A stretch of DNA of 64,000 nucleotides from Paenibacillaceae bacterium. Lineage in GTDB: Bacteria > Bacillota > Clostridia > Lachnospirales > Lachnospiraceae. The position numbers and the translations under genes were made by a program. The notes below the pieces were generated by a model that saw only the letters and a program-made list of their open reading frames with translations, did no database searches and was not told the DNA's origin. Position 1 is the stretch's first letter; every line of letters begins with the position of its first letter. Of this stretch, positions 1 through 7,185 are shown piece by piece. The stretch covers positions 160,304 to 224,303 of the forward strand of contig SVDU01000005.1 of NCBI GenBank assembly GCA_015057705.1, in the 5' to 3' direction.

Positions 1-937
1 CTGCCTGCTTCCGGCTTTCCTTCGCCGCCTGAAACTTGGATTCCTTTTGGATTTTCCAATAATTTTTCCACCTTTTTTCTGTCAATGTCCCCTCTTTCAG
101 TGCCTGGGTAACTGCACATCCCGGTTCCCCGTTATGGGTGCAGTTACTAAATCTGCACTGTAATATTAAATCATTGATATCAGTAAAGCTGAAGTCTATA
201 CCATCATCCACAATCCACATTCCCAGTTCCCGCATCCCCGGTGTATCAATGATCCTGGCTCCATTATCCATTACAAACAGCTGGCGGTGAGTCGTAGTAT
301 GTTGCCCTTTTGAATCATCTTCCCTGATTTCTCCAGTTTCCATAAGCTCTTTTCCCAGCAGATAATTGGTGAACGTGGATTTCCCCACTCCTGATGAGCC
401 CAGGAATACAGTCGTCTTTTCAGGCACCAGATAATTTTCCAACTGTTCCATGCCTTCCCCTGTCACAGCACTAACCACGCAGACATCAACACCCAGTGCA
501 ATCTGATTTACCAGTTCCACTTTTTCCTGGATATCTTCTGCAATATCTGCTTTTGTAAGGACAATAACAGGCTGCCCCCCGCTTTGCCACGAAACGGTCA
601 GATAACGCTCCAGCCGTTTTATATTAAAATCATAATTCAAAGACATTAAAATAAAAACATAATCAAAATTAGCTGCTACAATCTGCTCTCCCATTCCCAC
701 ATCAGGATCTTTCCTGGAAAATGCAGTTTTTCGTTCCAGTGTCTTAATAATCAGACAGTCGCCCAGAGGATTATACTCTAACTCCACATTGTCACCAACC
801 GTGGGGAATTCTTCCTCGCAATGATCCGTAAAATATATTCCCGCCTTTAGCCTGGCATACAGATCTTCCCCATTTACTCTTACCTCATAACGTTCCCTGT
901 GAACTGCCGTGATAAAACCAATCATTTTTTCTTTCAA
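1..937 (-). CDS. rsgA: Ribosome small subunit-dependent GTPase A (3' end outside window)
   Basis: Circularly permuted GTPase that assists late maturation of the 30S subunit. Counting from the ATG at 925, the order is an N-terminal OB-like domain, G4 TKAD (124-127), G1 GSSGVGKS (176-183), G3 DTPG (227-230), then a zinc site C257-C262-H264-C270. That order is diagnostic of the family. The frame stays open to the window edge, so about the last 20-30 residues are missing. Start: AGAGAGG (944-950) lies 6 nt from a TTG at 937 but 18 nt from the ATG at 925, so TTG is preferred; a TTG at 943 is too close to it. Read from the sequence; function from the family. Confidence 0.93.
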   Translation of the reverse strand, partial: MKEKMIGFITAVHRERYEVRVNGEDLYARLKAGIYFTDHCEEEFPTVGDNVELEYNPLGDCLIIKTLERKTAFSRKDPDVGMGEQIVAANFDYVFILMSLNYDFNIKRLERYLTVSWQSGGQPVIVLTKADIAEDIQEKVELVNQIALGVDVCVVSAVTGEGMEQLENYLVPEKTTVFLGSSGVGKSTFTNYLLGKELMETGEIREDDSKGQHTTTHRQLFVMDNGARIIDTPGMRELGMWIVDDGIDFSFTDINDLILQCRFSNCTHNGEPGCAVTQALKEGTLTEKRWKNYWKIQKESKFQAAKESRKQA

Positions 938-987
938 AAACAACCTCTCTTCCTGTTTTCCGTCAGCAAACCAATTTACCAACGATT

Positions 988-1008
988 AAAAAAGGGCATA
1001 AAAATGCC
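988..1008 (-). terminator. Small intrinsic terminator on minus strand
   Basis: A 5-bp stem GGCAT/ATGCC (995-999 with 1004-1008) with an A/T loop is followed on the minus strand by six Ts. It lies just upstream of rsgA and may back up the terminator at 1062-1088. The stem is short, so the call is modest. Confidence 0.45.
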
Positions 1009-1061
1009 GCGGTAATAGCCCTTATGAGCTGTCACTGCGGTTGGCTTTCCAAAAAAAGGCA

Positions 1062-1088
1062 CAAAAAAAACACATCTTATGGTGTGTT
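1062..1088 (-). terminator. Intrinsic terminator of the small transcription unit
   Basis: Stem AACACA/TGTGTT (1069-1074 with 1083-1088), 8-nt loop, then a run of Ts on the minus strand. It closes a unit of about 200 nt that starts at the promoter at 1271-1299. Confidence 0.6.
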
Positions 1089-1165
1089 TAACAGAGTTAA
1101 GCGATATATAAGAGTCTAAAAGCGGCATACAAAACATGTCTGTTATCCATATGCCCAATATTCAG

Positions 1166-1207
1166 TTATTCTTTCATTACCTCTTTCACAAATAATGCAT
1201 TTGACAT
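1166..1207 (-). CDS. Putative 13-residue small protein
   Basis: An ATG at 1207 opens the peptide MSNALFVKEVMKE, ending in TAA at 1166. AAAGGAG (1216-1222) sits 8 nt upstream, an excellent ribosome binding site. The unit has its own promoter (1271-1299) and terminator (1062-1088). After the stop the same frame stays open for another 22 codons before a second TAA, so this could also be the remnant of a longer gene or an RNA whose short ORF is incidental. No family recognised. Confidence 0.4.
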   Translation of the reverse strand: MSNALFVKEVMKE

Positions 1208-1270
1208 ATCACATTCTCCTTTCAAGACCACTGATGGGTTATTTTGGTAATAACACTTCCAATTACACAT

Positions 1271-1299
1271 AAGATAACACATTTTATTGCCATCGTCAA
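1271..1299 (-). promoter_or_regulatory. Promoter of the small unit between tyrS and rsgA
   Basis: -35 TTGACG (1294-1299), 17-bp spacer, -10 TATCTT (1271-1276), minus strand. A hairpin GTTATT/AATAAC follows near 1239-1255 in the predicted 5' leader. Confidence 0.55.
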
Positions 1300-1312
1300 T
1301 CATTACTTTTAT

Positions 1313-1339
1313 ATCTCCCACCAGAAACTGGCGGGAGAT
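1313..1339 (-). terminator. Stem-loop after tyrS
   Basis: A 12-bp stem with one G-U pair (1313-1324 with 1328-1339) and a 3-nt loop starts 4 bp after the tyrS stop. It lacks a clear T-run, so it may be a weak terminator or a 3'-end stabiliser. Confidence 0.45.
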
Positions 1340-1343
1340 TACA

Positions 1344-2555
1344 TTATTTATTGATTTTTATAAATCTTTTTTTGCCGATCCTCATGACATCGCCATTAAT
1401 CAGAACACTGTTTATTTCGTCCTCATCTATTTTTTCACCATTGATCTGAATTCCGCCTTGTCTGATGAGGCGGATAAACTCACTTCTGCTTTTTATATAT
1501 CCCAGTCCAATTAGTCCGGGTATGCTGTCATTTACCGTATCTTTCTCCAGGTCCAGAAGCAATGTGGGAATATCATTGGGAATTGTTTTCTTGCTAAATG
1601 CCATTTCATAGTAAGTTATTGCGCTTTGTACTTCTTGTGCATTGTGGTATAAGCCTGTAATAATTTTTGCTAATTGAAACTTAATATCCCGGGGATTGAC
1701 TCCCCTTTTCAACTCAGCTTTCACCCTGTCAATTTCATCAGGGTGTTCATCGGTTGTCAGCTCGTAATACTTAATGATAAGATCATCCGGCACTTCCATC
1801 ACCTTTTTAAACATCACTTCTGCCGGCTCACTCACTCCTATATAATTACCCAGGCTTTTACTCATTTTCTCTATGCCATCAAGTCCTTCAAGAATTGGCA
1901 TAAATAAAGCGATTTGCTGGTCAGTTCCCATTGACTTTTGAAGCGTTCGTCCCATCAAAATGTTAAAGGTCTGATCTGTCCCCCCTAATTCAATGTCTGC
2001 CTTTATCTCTACAGAATCGTAAGCCTGCATCAACGGGTAAAAAAATTCATGGATTCCAATGGGAACACCATTCTTATAACGGTTCTGGAAATCATCCCGT
2101 TCCAGCATTCTGGCAACCGTTGACGTTGCAGCCAGTTTTATTACATCTTCAAAATTCAACTTTGAAAGCCACTCACTGTTGAATCTTACCATTGTTTTTT
2201 CTTTGTCCAGTATTTTAAATATCTGTTGGCAGTAAGTCAGTGCATTTTCCTTTACTTTTTCATCGGTCAGTGCCACTCTTCCTTTCGATTTTCCAGTGGG
2301 ATCCCCGATCCTGCCTGTAAAGTCCCCAATTATAATAACTGCCTGATGACCAAGCTCCTGCATCTGTCTGATCTTTCTTAAAACAACAGCATGCCCCAGA
2401 TGAATATCCGGTGCGGAAGGATCAAGACCTAATTTAATGGTCAGCGGTGTTTCCTGTTTATAGGATTGTTCCAGTCTGGCAAGTAGCTCCTCCTCATTTA
2501 CACACTGGTAAACCCCTTTGCAGATAATACGCATTTGCTCTTTTGGTGTTAACAT
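1344..2555 (-). CDS. tyrS: Tyrosyl-tRNA synthetase
   Basis: Charges tRNA-Tyr with tyrosine in the cytoplasm. It is a class I synthetase of 403 residues with the HIGH-type motif HLGH (52-55) and KMSKS (230-234). The C-terminal ~60 residues form an S4-like RNA-binding domain. Length and the EKMSKSLGN context resemble the TyrZ-type bacterial enzymes rather than the long TyrS type; this is from memory. A Tyr-specific T-box leader (2642-2915) controls it, so expression should rise when tRNA-Tyr is uncharged. The ATG at 2555 follows an AAGGAGA site. Single-gene unit. Confidence 0.97.
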   Translation of the reverse strand: MLTPKEQMRIICKGVYQCVNEEELLARLEQSYKQETPLTIKLGLDPSAPDIHLGHAVVLRKIRQMQELGHQAVIIIGDFTGRIGDPTGKSKGRVALTDEKVKENALTYCQQIFKILDKEKTMVRFNSEWLSKLNFEDVIKLAATSTVARMLERDDFQNRYKNGVPIGIHEFFYPLMQAYDSVEIKADIELGGTDQTFNILMGRTLQKSMGTDQQIALFMPILEGLDGIEKMSKSLGNYIGVSEPAEVMFKKVMEVPDDLIIKYYELTTDEHPDEIDRVKAELKRGVNPRDIKFQLAKIITGLYHNAQEVQSAITYYEMAFSKKTIPNDIPTLLLDLEKDTVNDSIPGLIGLGYIKSRSEFIRLIRQGGIQINGEKIDEDEINSVLINGDVMRIGKKRFIKINK

Positions 2556-2641
2556 AGCTCAAATTCTCCTTGTAATAGTATTATTAATATTTGCATGCCA
2601 GATAAGAAATCCAGAAAACAAAGAGCTGAGTTAAATCAAAT

Positions 2642-2915
2642 AAAAAAACTCCCGTCCTTCTGTTATCAAAAGGACGAGAGTGACTCTCGTGTTACCACCT
2701 TAAGTTTATAGACAACTCACGTTGTCTACCTCATCGGGTACGGCCGTGGCGATACCCTTGCACCTGATTACGGTGTGCTCTCCGTCGCAGCCTACTTCTT
2801 AAATCGGTTCGGTGCGCAGCTCCAAGATGTATTCACACTTTCTATCCATGAGCCTCTCATCAACCGGCATCTTTCTGTTTGGAATTGTAAATGCTACTCT
2901 TTCTTTTCATAGCCT
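2642..2915 (-). promoter_or_regulatory. T-box riboswitch (tyrosine) upstream of tyrS
   Basis: On the minus strand the leader shows an AGAGTAGC element at the base of Stem I, a specifier loop with UAC (Tyr codon, plus-strand 2829-2831) in a GAAUACA context, and the T-box AAGGTGGTAACACGAG (2686-2701). The terminator has an 11-bp stem and seven Ts (2642-2680). The T-box sequence overlaps the antiterminator region that competes with the terminator. The UAC specifier agrees with the downstream gene. Confidence 0.95.
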
Positions 2916-2997
2916 TTTCTTATACTCCGAATTATAAATAATTCTTTGTAATGCAAATATTTAATTGAACAAATATTAACATGCTTTTTTTGTTTCG

Positions 2998-4047
2998 TCA
3001 AGCCTCAGTTTGGCAACTACATAACTGTTCCTGGGTCCATATCTGTATTATTTCTTCCCTGATGTCATCATAATGCTTTCCTGTCAGTCCAAAATCCATC
3101 TCTTTGTAAGTCCATATGGAACTTCCAATCTGATACTTCTCAAATATATCATGTACGTCACGGAACCAGCGTAGCGTGTCCGGAACAGGTGCCTGGTCAA
3201 TCACTCCGAACTCACCGCAGTACAGCTGAGTACCTGCTTTTTGTGCGGCCAGAACTGCTCCCTTCACCATTATCTCTATAAACTCTTTCCCAATTGTCTC
3301 AGCTGTCGAGTTTAAAACTGCTTCCCCCTGTTCTCCTAATACGGCAGACTGTAAGCGGTAATATTCCATGCTTTCGGGATAAAAAACATCCTTTTGTGGG
3401 TCCATCTGTTTGACCCAATGGGCCTTTTGGTGCGTAAACAAAAGCGGCTCGTAAAAGTGAAAAGTAAAGATAATATTTTTATCTTCCGGCTTTTTTAGTA
3501 ATTTCAATGTGCTTGCACTGTTCCATTGAATTCCGCCATAAATAATGGGTACAAATGAATCAATTTTACGTATTGCCGTCACCGTTTTGTCGATCAGGTC
3601 GTTCCAAAGCAACGCATTTTCTTTCTCCACAACCTCATTGAGCAATTCATAGGCCACGTTATCGTAGTTTTTAAATTCCGTTGCAATCCTGTCCCAGAGA
3701 TTCACAAAACGTTCCTGTAAATAGGAATTATGAAACAGATCATTTTTCTGCCTGTCCCCTGCATCATTAAAATCATAGCCATACGCTTTGTGTAGATCGA
3801 GAATCACATCCAGCTTATTTGCCCTGCAACAGTCACAAATACTATGTACCAGCCGATAACCTTCCTCTTTGAGATTGCCTTCCTGATCTTCCAGAACTTC
3901 GTAATCAATGGGAAGGCGGATATGATCAAATCCCCATGCTGCAATCTGCTCAATATCCGCTTTCCCGATAAATGTACTGTAATGCTGCATATTGTGAGTG
4001 CACTGAGATAAATATCCCCCTAAATTTAACCCTCTTTTCAGTTTCAT
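2998..4047 (-). CDS. Glycoside hydrolase family 5 (cellulase-like)
   Basis: Cytoplasmic (no signal peptide) GH5-type TIM-barrel glycosidase, 349 residues. Motifs in order: RGLNLGG near the N terminus, HIRLPIDYE (42-50), DLHKAYG (84-90), acid/base in LLNE (E138), and the nucleophile in CGEFG (E279). Substrate cannot be read from the sequence; a beta-glucan or beta-mannan oligosaccharide taken up by the cell is likely. It diverges from an AraC regulator, which probably controls it. Monocistronic. Confidence 0.88.
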   Translation of the reverse strand: MKLKRGLNLGGYLSQCTHNMQHYSTFIGKADIEQIAAWGFDHIRLPIDYEVLEDQEGNLKEEGYRLVHSICDCCRANKLDVILDLHKAYGYDFNDAGDRQKNDLFHNSYLQERFVNLWDRIATEFKNYDNVAYELLNEVVEKENALLWNDLIDKTVTAIRKIDSFVPIIYGGIQWNSASTLKLLKKPEDKNIIFTFHFYEPLLFTHQKAHWVKQMDPQKDVFYPESMEYYRLQSAVLGEQGEAVLNSTAETIGKEFIEIMVKGAVLAAQKAGTQLYCGEFGVIDQAPVPDTLRWFRDVHDIFEKYQIGSSIWTYKEMDFGLTGKHYDDIREEIIQIWTQEQLCSCQTEA

Positions 4048-4069
4048 ATCGCTTCACTACCTTTCCTTT

Positions 4070-4103
4070 CAGATAATTTTATACTATCTGATCTGACTGG
4101 CAA
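4070..4103 (-). promoter_or_regulatory. GH5 gene promoter with inverted repeat over the -10
   Basis: -35 TTGCCA (4098-4103), 16-bp spacer, -10 TAAAAT (4076-4081), minus strand. An inverted repeat CAGATA/TATCTG (4070-4075 and 4085-4090) straddles the -10. A second palindrome, AAATGATATCATTT (4102-4115), abuts the -35. Either could be an operator. Confidence 0.5.
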
Positions 4104-4138
4104 ATGATATCATTTTCTTTTCTTTTATGTCGTTTTCA

Positions 4139-4147
4139 TGATATAAT
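4139..4147 (+). promoter_or_regulatory. Extended -10 promoter of the AraC gene
   Basis: TGATATAAT on the plus strand matches the extended -10 pattern (TG-n-TATAAT), with no good -35. It lies 38 bp before the chosen AraC start. Confidence 0.45.
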
Positions 4148-4185
4148 ATCAAAAGAAAAAAACGGTGCACTGGAGGGTCTTTCCC

Positions 4186-4926
4186 ATGAATATAAAAAAA
4201 GAACTGGCGTTTCAGGAATTTGTGAGAAGAGAAAATAATTTAATCCGCGCTCCTTATACACCTGAGCAGGAATTTTATTCCGTCATAAAATCAGGAAACA
4301 CAGCAAAAGTCCAGGAACTTTGCCAGGAATCTCTTTTATCAAAGAATGGACTTGGCATTCTTTCGTTTAATCACCTTCAAAATATAAAATATCATTTTGT
4401 TATCACGGCTGCCCTGGTAGCCAGATATTGTATGGAGGGCGGAATGGAACTGTCAACAGCCTACAGTCTCAGCGATTTTTATATACAAAAAGCGGATAGC
4501 TGTACGAAACCGGAAGAAGTTGCCGCGCTGCATCCCATTATGTGTCTGGACTATGCAAAACGTATGAAATTTATAAGAAAAAATAAAGCAACCTCAAGAC
4601 ATATAGCGGCATGCATTGACTATATCTGCGACAACCTCCATACCCGGATCACCATAGAAACACTTGCGTCTGCCATGGGTTTAAACTCCTCTTATTTATC
4701 CCGACTGTTCAAAAAAGAAGTGGGCGTGACAGTCAGTCACTATATCAGGGATAAGAAAATCGAGACTGCCAGTAATATGCTGATTTATTCTGACTATTCC
4801 CCCTCGCAGATCTCTTCTATATTGGCGTTTCCCAATCAGAGCTATTTCACAGAGATATTTCATAAGAAGACTGGAATGACTCCTCTGAAATATCGAAATC
4901 TCAACTTTCGCAATACAGAGATATAA
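4186..4926 (+). CDS. AraC-family transcriptional regulator
   Basis: DNA-binding regulator of 246 residues with the two helix-turn-helix motifs of AraC in the last ~100 residues (the stretch around SYLSRLFKKEVG, then SYFTEIFHKKTG). The N-terminal ~140 residues are helical and do not look like a cupin. Start: GGAGGG lies 8 nt before the ATG at 4186. A GTG at 4165 overlaps that site and is rejected. Divergent from the GH5 gene, so control of sugar hydrolysis is inferred. It ends 7 bp from the convergent flavoprotein gene. Confidence 0.9.
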   Translation: MNIKKELAFQEFVRRENNLIRAPYTPEQEFYSVIKSGNTAKVQELCQESLLSKNGLGILSFNHLQNIKYHFVITAALVARYCMEGGMELSTAYSLSDFYIQKADSCTKPEEVAALHPIMCLDYAKRMKFIRKNKATSRHIAACIDYICDNLHTRITIETLASAMGLNSSYLSRLFKKEVGVTVSHYIRDKKIETASNMLIYSDYSPSQISSILAFPNQSYFTEIFHKKTGMTPLKYRNLNFRNTEI

Positions 4927-4933
4927 TTGAGGA

Positions 4934-5740
4934 CTAGGTGCCTGAAGATATTTTTTTCCCAAGCATATCAATGAGCCTTTTCATTACTTTTCCAAAGAAA
5001 CGTTTTGCTGGATTTATATCCACATCAAAAAAGTAAGAAGCATCAATCCAGCCCTTATCTTTCCAATAAGTACGATCTGCATCTGATGTATATATTTTAC
5101 TTCGCAGACAGTTAAATAGAAATATATCATAGAATGTAGGTACTTTTTTATTGCTCTGCCCCATTTTTTCATACAACTTTTTTGCAATACTTTTTATTCT
5201 CTTCTGCCCTTTTGCATATACCCGCTTATTAAATTTAAAAACACCTTTGGGCTCTCTGTTTTCGAAATACATAGGCGAAATAATCTGTACATTACCCACC
5301 AGATCCATTGCCCAACCGGATACTGTCATTTTTAAGTACTTATAAACCTGTTTGCTCCCTCCTCCATCTGTGGTAACTACAATAAGCACCGGTTTCCCAC
5401 AAAGCTCCTGCCTGTGAAATAAATAAGACAGACGATCAATAAACAGTTTCATCTGTCCTGTAACCTGATAGGCATAGACTGGACTGGATAGAATAATTGC
5501 ATCTGCATTTTTCATCTTCTCTTTTATTGACTGGATCTCATCATCCTTACAGGGACATAATAATTCACTTTTTTGAAAGCAGATAGCACAGCCCCTGCAT
5601 TCTGAAATATTGGACTGGCTTAATTGTAGATACTCAAACTCAATCCCAGAATCATACTTCTTTAATTCATTCCAAATCTCCATGCAGATCAGATAACTGT
5701 CTTTCCTCCTGGGACTTCCTGAAATAACCAAAACATTCAT
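4934..5740 (-). CDS. Iron-sulfur flavoprotein / NADPH-dependent FMN reductase family
   Basis: Flavodoxin-fold protein of 268 residues. The FMN phosphate loop SGSPRRKDS is at 7-15, followed by the compact cluster motif C48-x2-C51-x2-C54-x7-C62 (C64 also present). This matches the CX2CX2CX4-7C [4Fe-4S] site of archaeal/clostridial Isf proteins. SSPVYAYQVTGQMKLFIDR is the usual flavin-binding stretch. The last ~80 residues are a C-terminal extension of unknown role. Start: GAGGAG (5747-5752) is 6 nt from the ATG at 5740, better than an upstream ATG at 5761. Its promoter carries the same palindrome as padR, so repression by PadR is inferred. Electron partner and substrate unknown. Confidence 0.85.
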   Translation of the reverse strand: MNVLVISGSPRRKDSYLICMEIWNELKKYDSGIEFEYLQLSQSNISECRGCAICFQKSELLCPCKDDEIQSIKEKMKNADAIILSSPVYAYQVTGQMKLFIDRLSYLFHRQELCGKPVLIVVTTDGGGSKQVYKYLKMTVSGWAMDLVGNVQIISPMYFENREPKGVFKFNKRVYAKGQKRIKSIAKKLYEKMGQSNKKVPTFYDIFLFNCLRSKIYTSDADRTYWKDKGWIDASYFFDVDINPAKRFFGKVMKRLIDMLGKKISSGT

Positions 5741-5754
5741 TTCCCGCTCCTCAC

Positions 5755-5778
5755 TATCCAACGTTGGATATGATTATA
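5755..5778 (-). promoter_or_regulatory. Flavoprotein promoter -10 and PadR-type operator
   Basis: Perfect 16-bp palindrome TATCCAACGTTGGATA (5755-5770) immediately downstream of a TATAAT -10 (5773-5778). It would cover the transcription start. The identical palindrome occupies the padR promoter at 6451-6466. Confidence 0.75.
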
Positions 5779-5785
5779 TTTTTTT

Positions 5786-5814
5786 GCACCAAAACCATAG
5801 CTTCATTTTGGTGC
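5786..5814. repeat. Perfect stem-loop between padR and the flavoprotein gene
   Basis: Arms GCACCAAAA/TTTTGGTGC (9 bp, 11-nt loop) lie 12 bp past the padR stop. There is no T-run on either strand downstream, so it is not a classical terminator; a second protein-binding site or transcript-end structure is possible. Confidence 0.5.
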
Positions 5815-5826
5815 ATGATTCACAAT

Positions 5827-6414
5827 TTAGCATTCATAATTCATAAAGTTTGTTTCTTTAATCAGAGCTACAATCTCATCTGTTTCCTGAATAATTTTGT
5901 CCAGATTGTCTAACAGCACTCTATGCCAGTTTATCTGACTTTCTATGGTTGTTATCATATAATCCAAAGTAATTACTTCCATGGAACAGGGATTTTGCTC
6001 CTTCTCTTTTCTCCAGTCATTAATCCGGTTTTTCTGCACTTTTAAATCACCAATATGGTTTTCCACGCATTGAATGATCTCTTCTTTCTGAAGGCTGGCA
6101 ATTATGGGATATAAAAGAAATTTTTCCGATGCTGCTCCCTGCAAAGGCCTGCCCATCTCCTTATATGCCAATATCTTAAGTACGTCTCTGCCCTTTTGTG
6201 TTATTTCATAAATCTGCTTTTTCTTTTCTCCTTCTTCTGGTTTATCAATCATACTGATATATCCGTCTTTTTCTAATTTTTTAATTGCATAATAGATAGA
6301 ACCGGATTTTATATTATTCCATTCAGACATTCGATTGAGACTAATAAACCTTTGAATTTCATAGCCATGAGTCGGCTTAATACTAAAAAAGAATAGAATA
6401 AATAATTGTACCAT
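5827..6414 (-). CDS. PadR-family transcriptional regulator
   Basis: Repressor of 195 residues. An N-terminal winged helix-turn-helix (about 1-90, with the PadR signature GSIYYAIKKLEKDGYI) is followed by a helical dimerisation domain with a coiled-coil-like C terminus (Vir-type PadR). Start: GAGGTG (6421-6426) is 6 nt from the ATG at 6414; a GTG at 6423 lies inside that site. Its own promoter has the palindrome exactly between -35 and -10, and the downstream flavoprotein promoter has a second copy. This indicates autorepression and control of the flavoprotein. Inducer unknown. Confidence 0.92.
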   Translation of the reverse strand: MVQLFILFFFSIKPTHGYEIQRFISLNRMSEWNNIKSGSIYYAIKKLEKDGYISMIDKPEEGEKKKQIYEITQKGRDVLKILAYKEMGRPLQGAASEKFLLYPIIASLQKEEIIQCVENHIGDLKVQKNRINDWRKEKEQNPCSMEVITLDYMITTIESQINWHRVLLDNLDKIIQETDEIVALIKETNFMNYEC

Positions 6415-6444
6415 GAAAAGCACCTCATCTGTAATGATAAAGTA

Positions 6445-6473
6445 ATTATATATCCAACGTTGGATATAATCAA
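6445..6473 (-). promoter_or_regulatory. padR promoter with operator filling the spacer
   Basis: -35 TTGATT (6468-6473), 17-bp spacer, -10 TATAAT (6445-6450). The spacer is the perfect palindrome TATATCCAACGTTGGATATA (6449-6468, overlapping the promoter hexamers). Binding there would block RNA polymerase directly. Confidence 0.85.
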
Positions 6474-6481
6474 GTTTTTTA

Positions 6482-7132
6482 TTATTTTTTATTTAAATAT
6501 AATATTACTTCCAATAAAGATGGAAGGATCATTTCTGTCATTTTTTGATATTTTATATTTGGCTTTTTCATATCCGGTATGCAGATCACAGGAATCCGGG
6601 CTGAGTACGAAGCCTGTATACCGGCTTCACTATCTTCCAGTACAATACAATTTTCTGGATCAGCCATTAATCTTTCGCATGCCTTCAAAAATATATCCGG
6701 ATTGGGTTTTCCCTTTTCAACTTCTGTGCCAAACACCATTTCATCAAAGTAGCCATCTATTCCATGTTGCACCAAAGTAAACAATGCTCTGTCTCTGGTA
6801 CTGGATGACGCCAAAGCAATCCTGTATTTATTTTTCTTCAGATAATCCAACAGTTCTCTGACACCAGGTTTTAATGAAACTCCTTTTATAAAATACTCTT
6901 TCTCCCGCGATAGCGTGTAGTCCAGTCCTTCCTGTACAGAAATCGGAAGCTGGTAAAGATCCACCAGAGTTTCCATATTCCCCAGTTCTGTTTTTCCACT
7001 ATAATTTTGCGCATAATTCTCTATGGTAAAAGAGTGTCCATATTTGTTTAGTAATTCCTGATATAATTGATATGATATCACTTCACTATCGATTAACAAT
7101 CCGTCCAAATCAAAAATAACTGCTTCCATCAT
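6482..7132 (-). CDS. HAD-family hydrolase (beta-phosphoglucomutase-like)
   Basis: Phosphatase or phosphomutase of 216 residues. Motif I FDLDGLLIDSE has nucleophile D8 and acid/base D10. A helical C1 cap follows, then motif II LASSSTRD, the KGKPNPDIF lysine motif and LEDSEAGIQAS. The DGLLIDSE form is typical of the beta-phosphoglucomutase/phosphatase branch; substrate is open. Start: AGAGAGGAA precedes paired ATGs at 7132 and 7129; the frame is open further upstream but has no binding site there. It follows the MATE gene by 53 bp in the same direction. No terminator separates it from padR. Confidence 0.88.
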   Translation of the reverse strand: MMEAVIFDLDGLLIDSEVISYQLYQELLNKYGHSFTIENYAQNYSGKTELGNMETLVDLYQLPISVQEGLDYTLSREKEYFIKGVSLKPGVRELLDYLKKNKYRIALASSSTRDRALFTLVQHGIDGYFDEMVFGTEVEKGKPNPDIFLKACERLMADPENCIVLEDSEAGIQASYSARIPVICIPDMKKPNIKYQKMTEMILPSLLEVILYLNKK

Positions 7133-7185
7133 GCTCTGTTCCTCTCTCTTTTTAAATAATTTACTTCTCCTGCTGAAATCCTCAC

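Noticed and set aside
976..1158. 60-codon open frame on the minus strand near rsgA
   Set aside because: No RBS, overlaps two terminators, and composition is not protein-like. The short ORF at 1166-1207 has better signals.
4696..4971. 91-codon open frame antisense to the AraC gene end
   Set aside because: It is antisense to the conserved helix-turn-helix of AraC, with no RBS.
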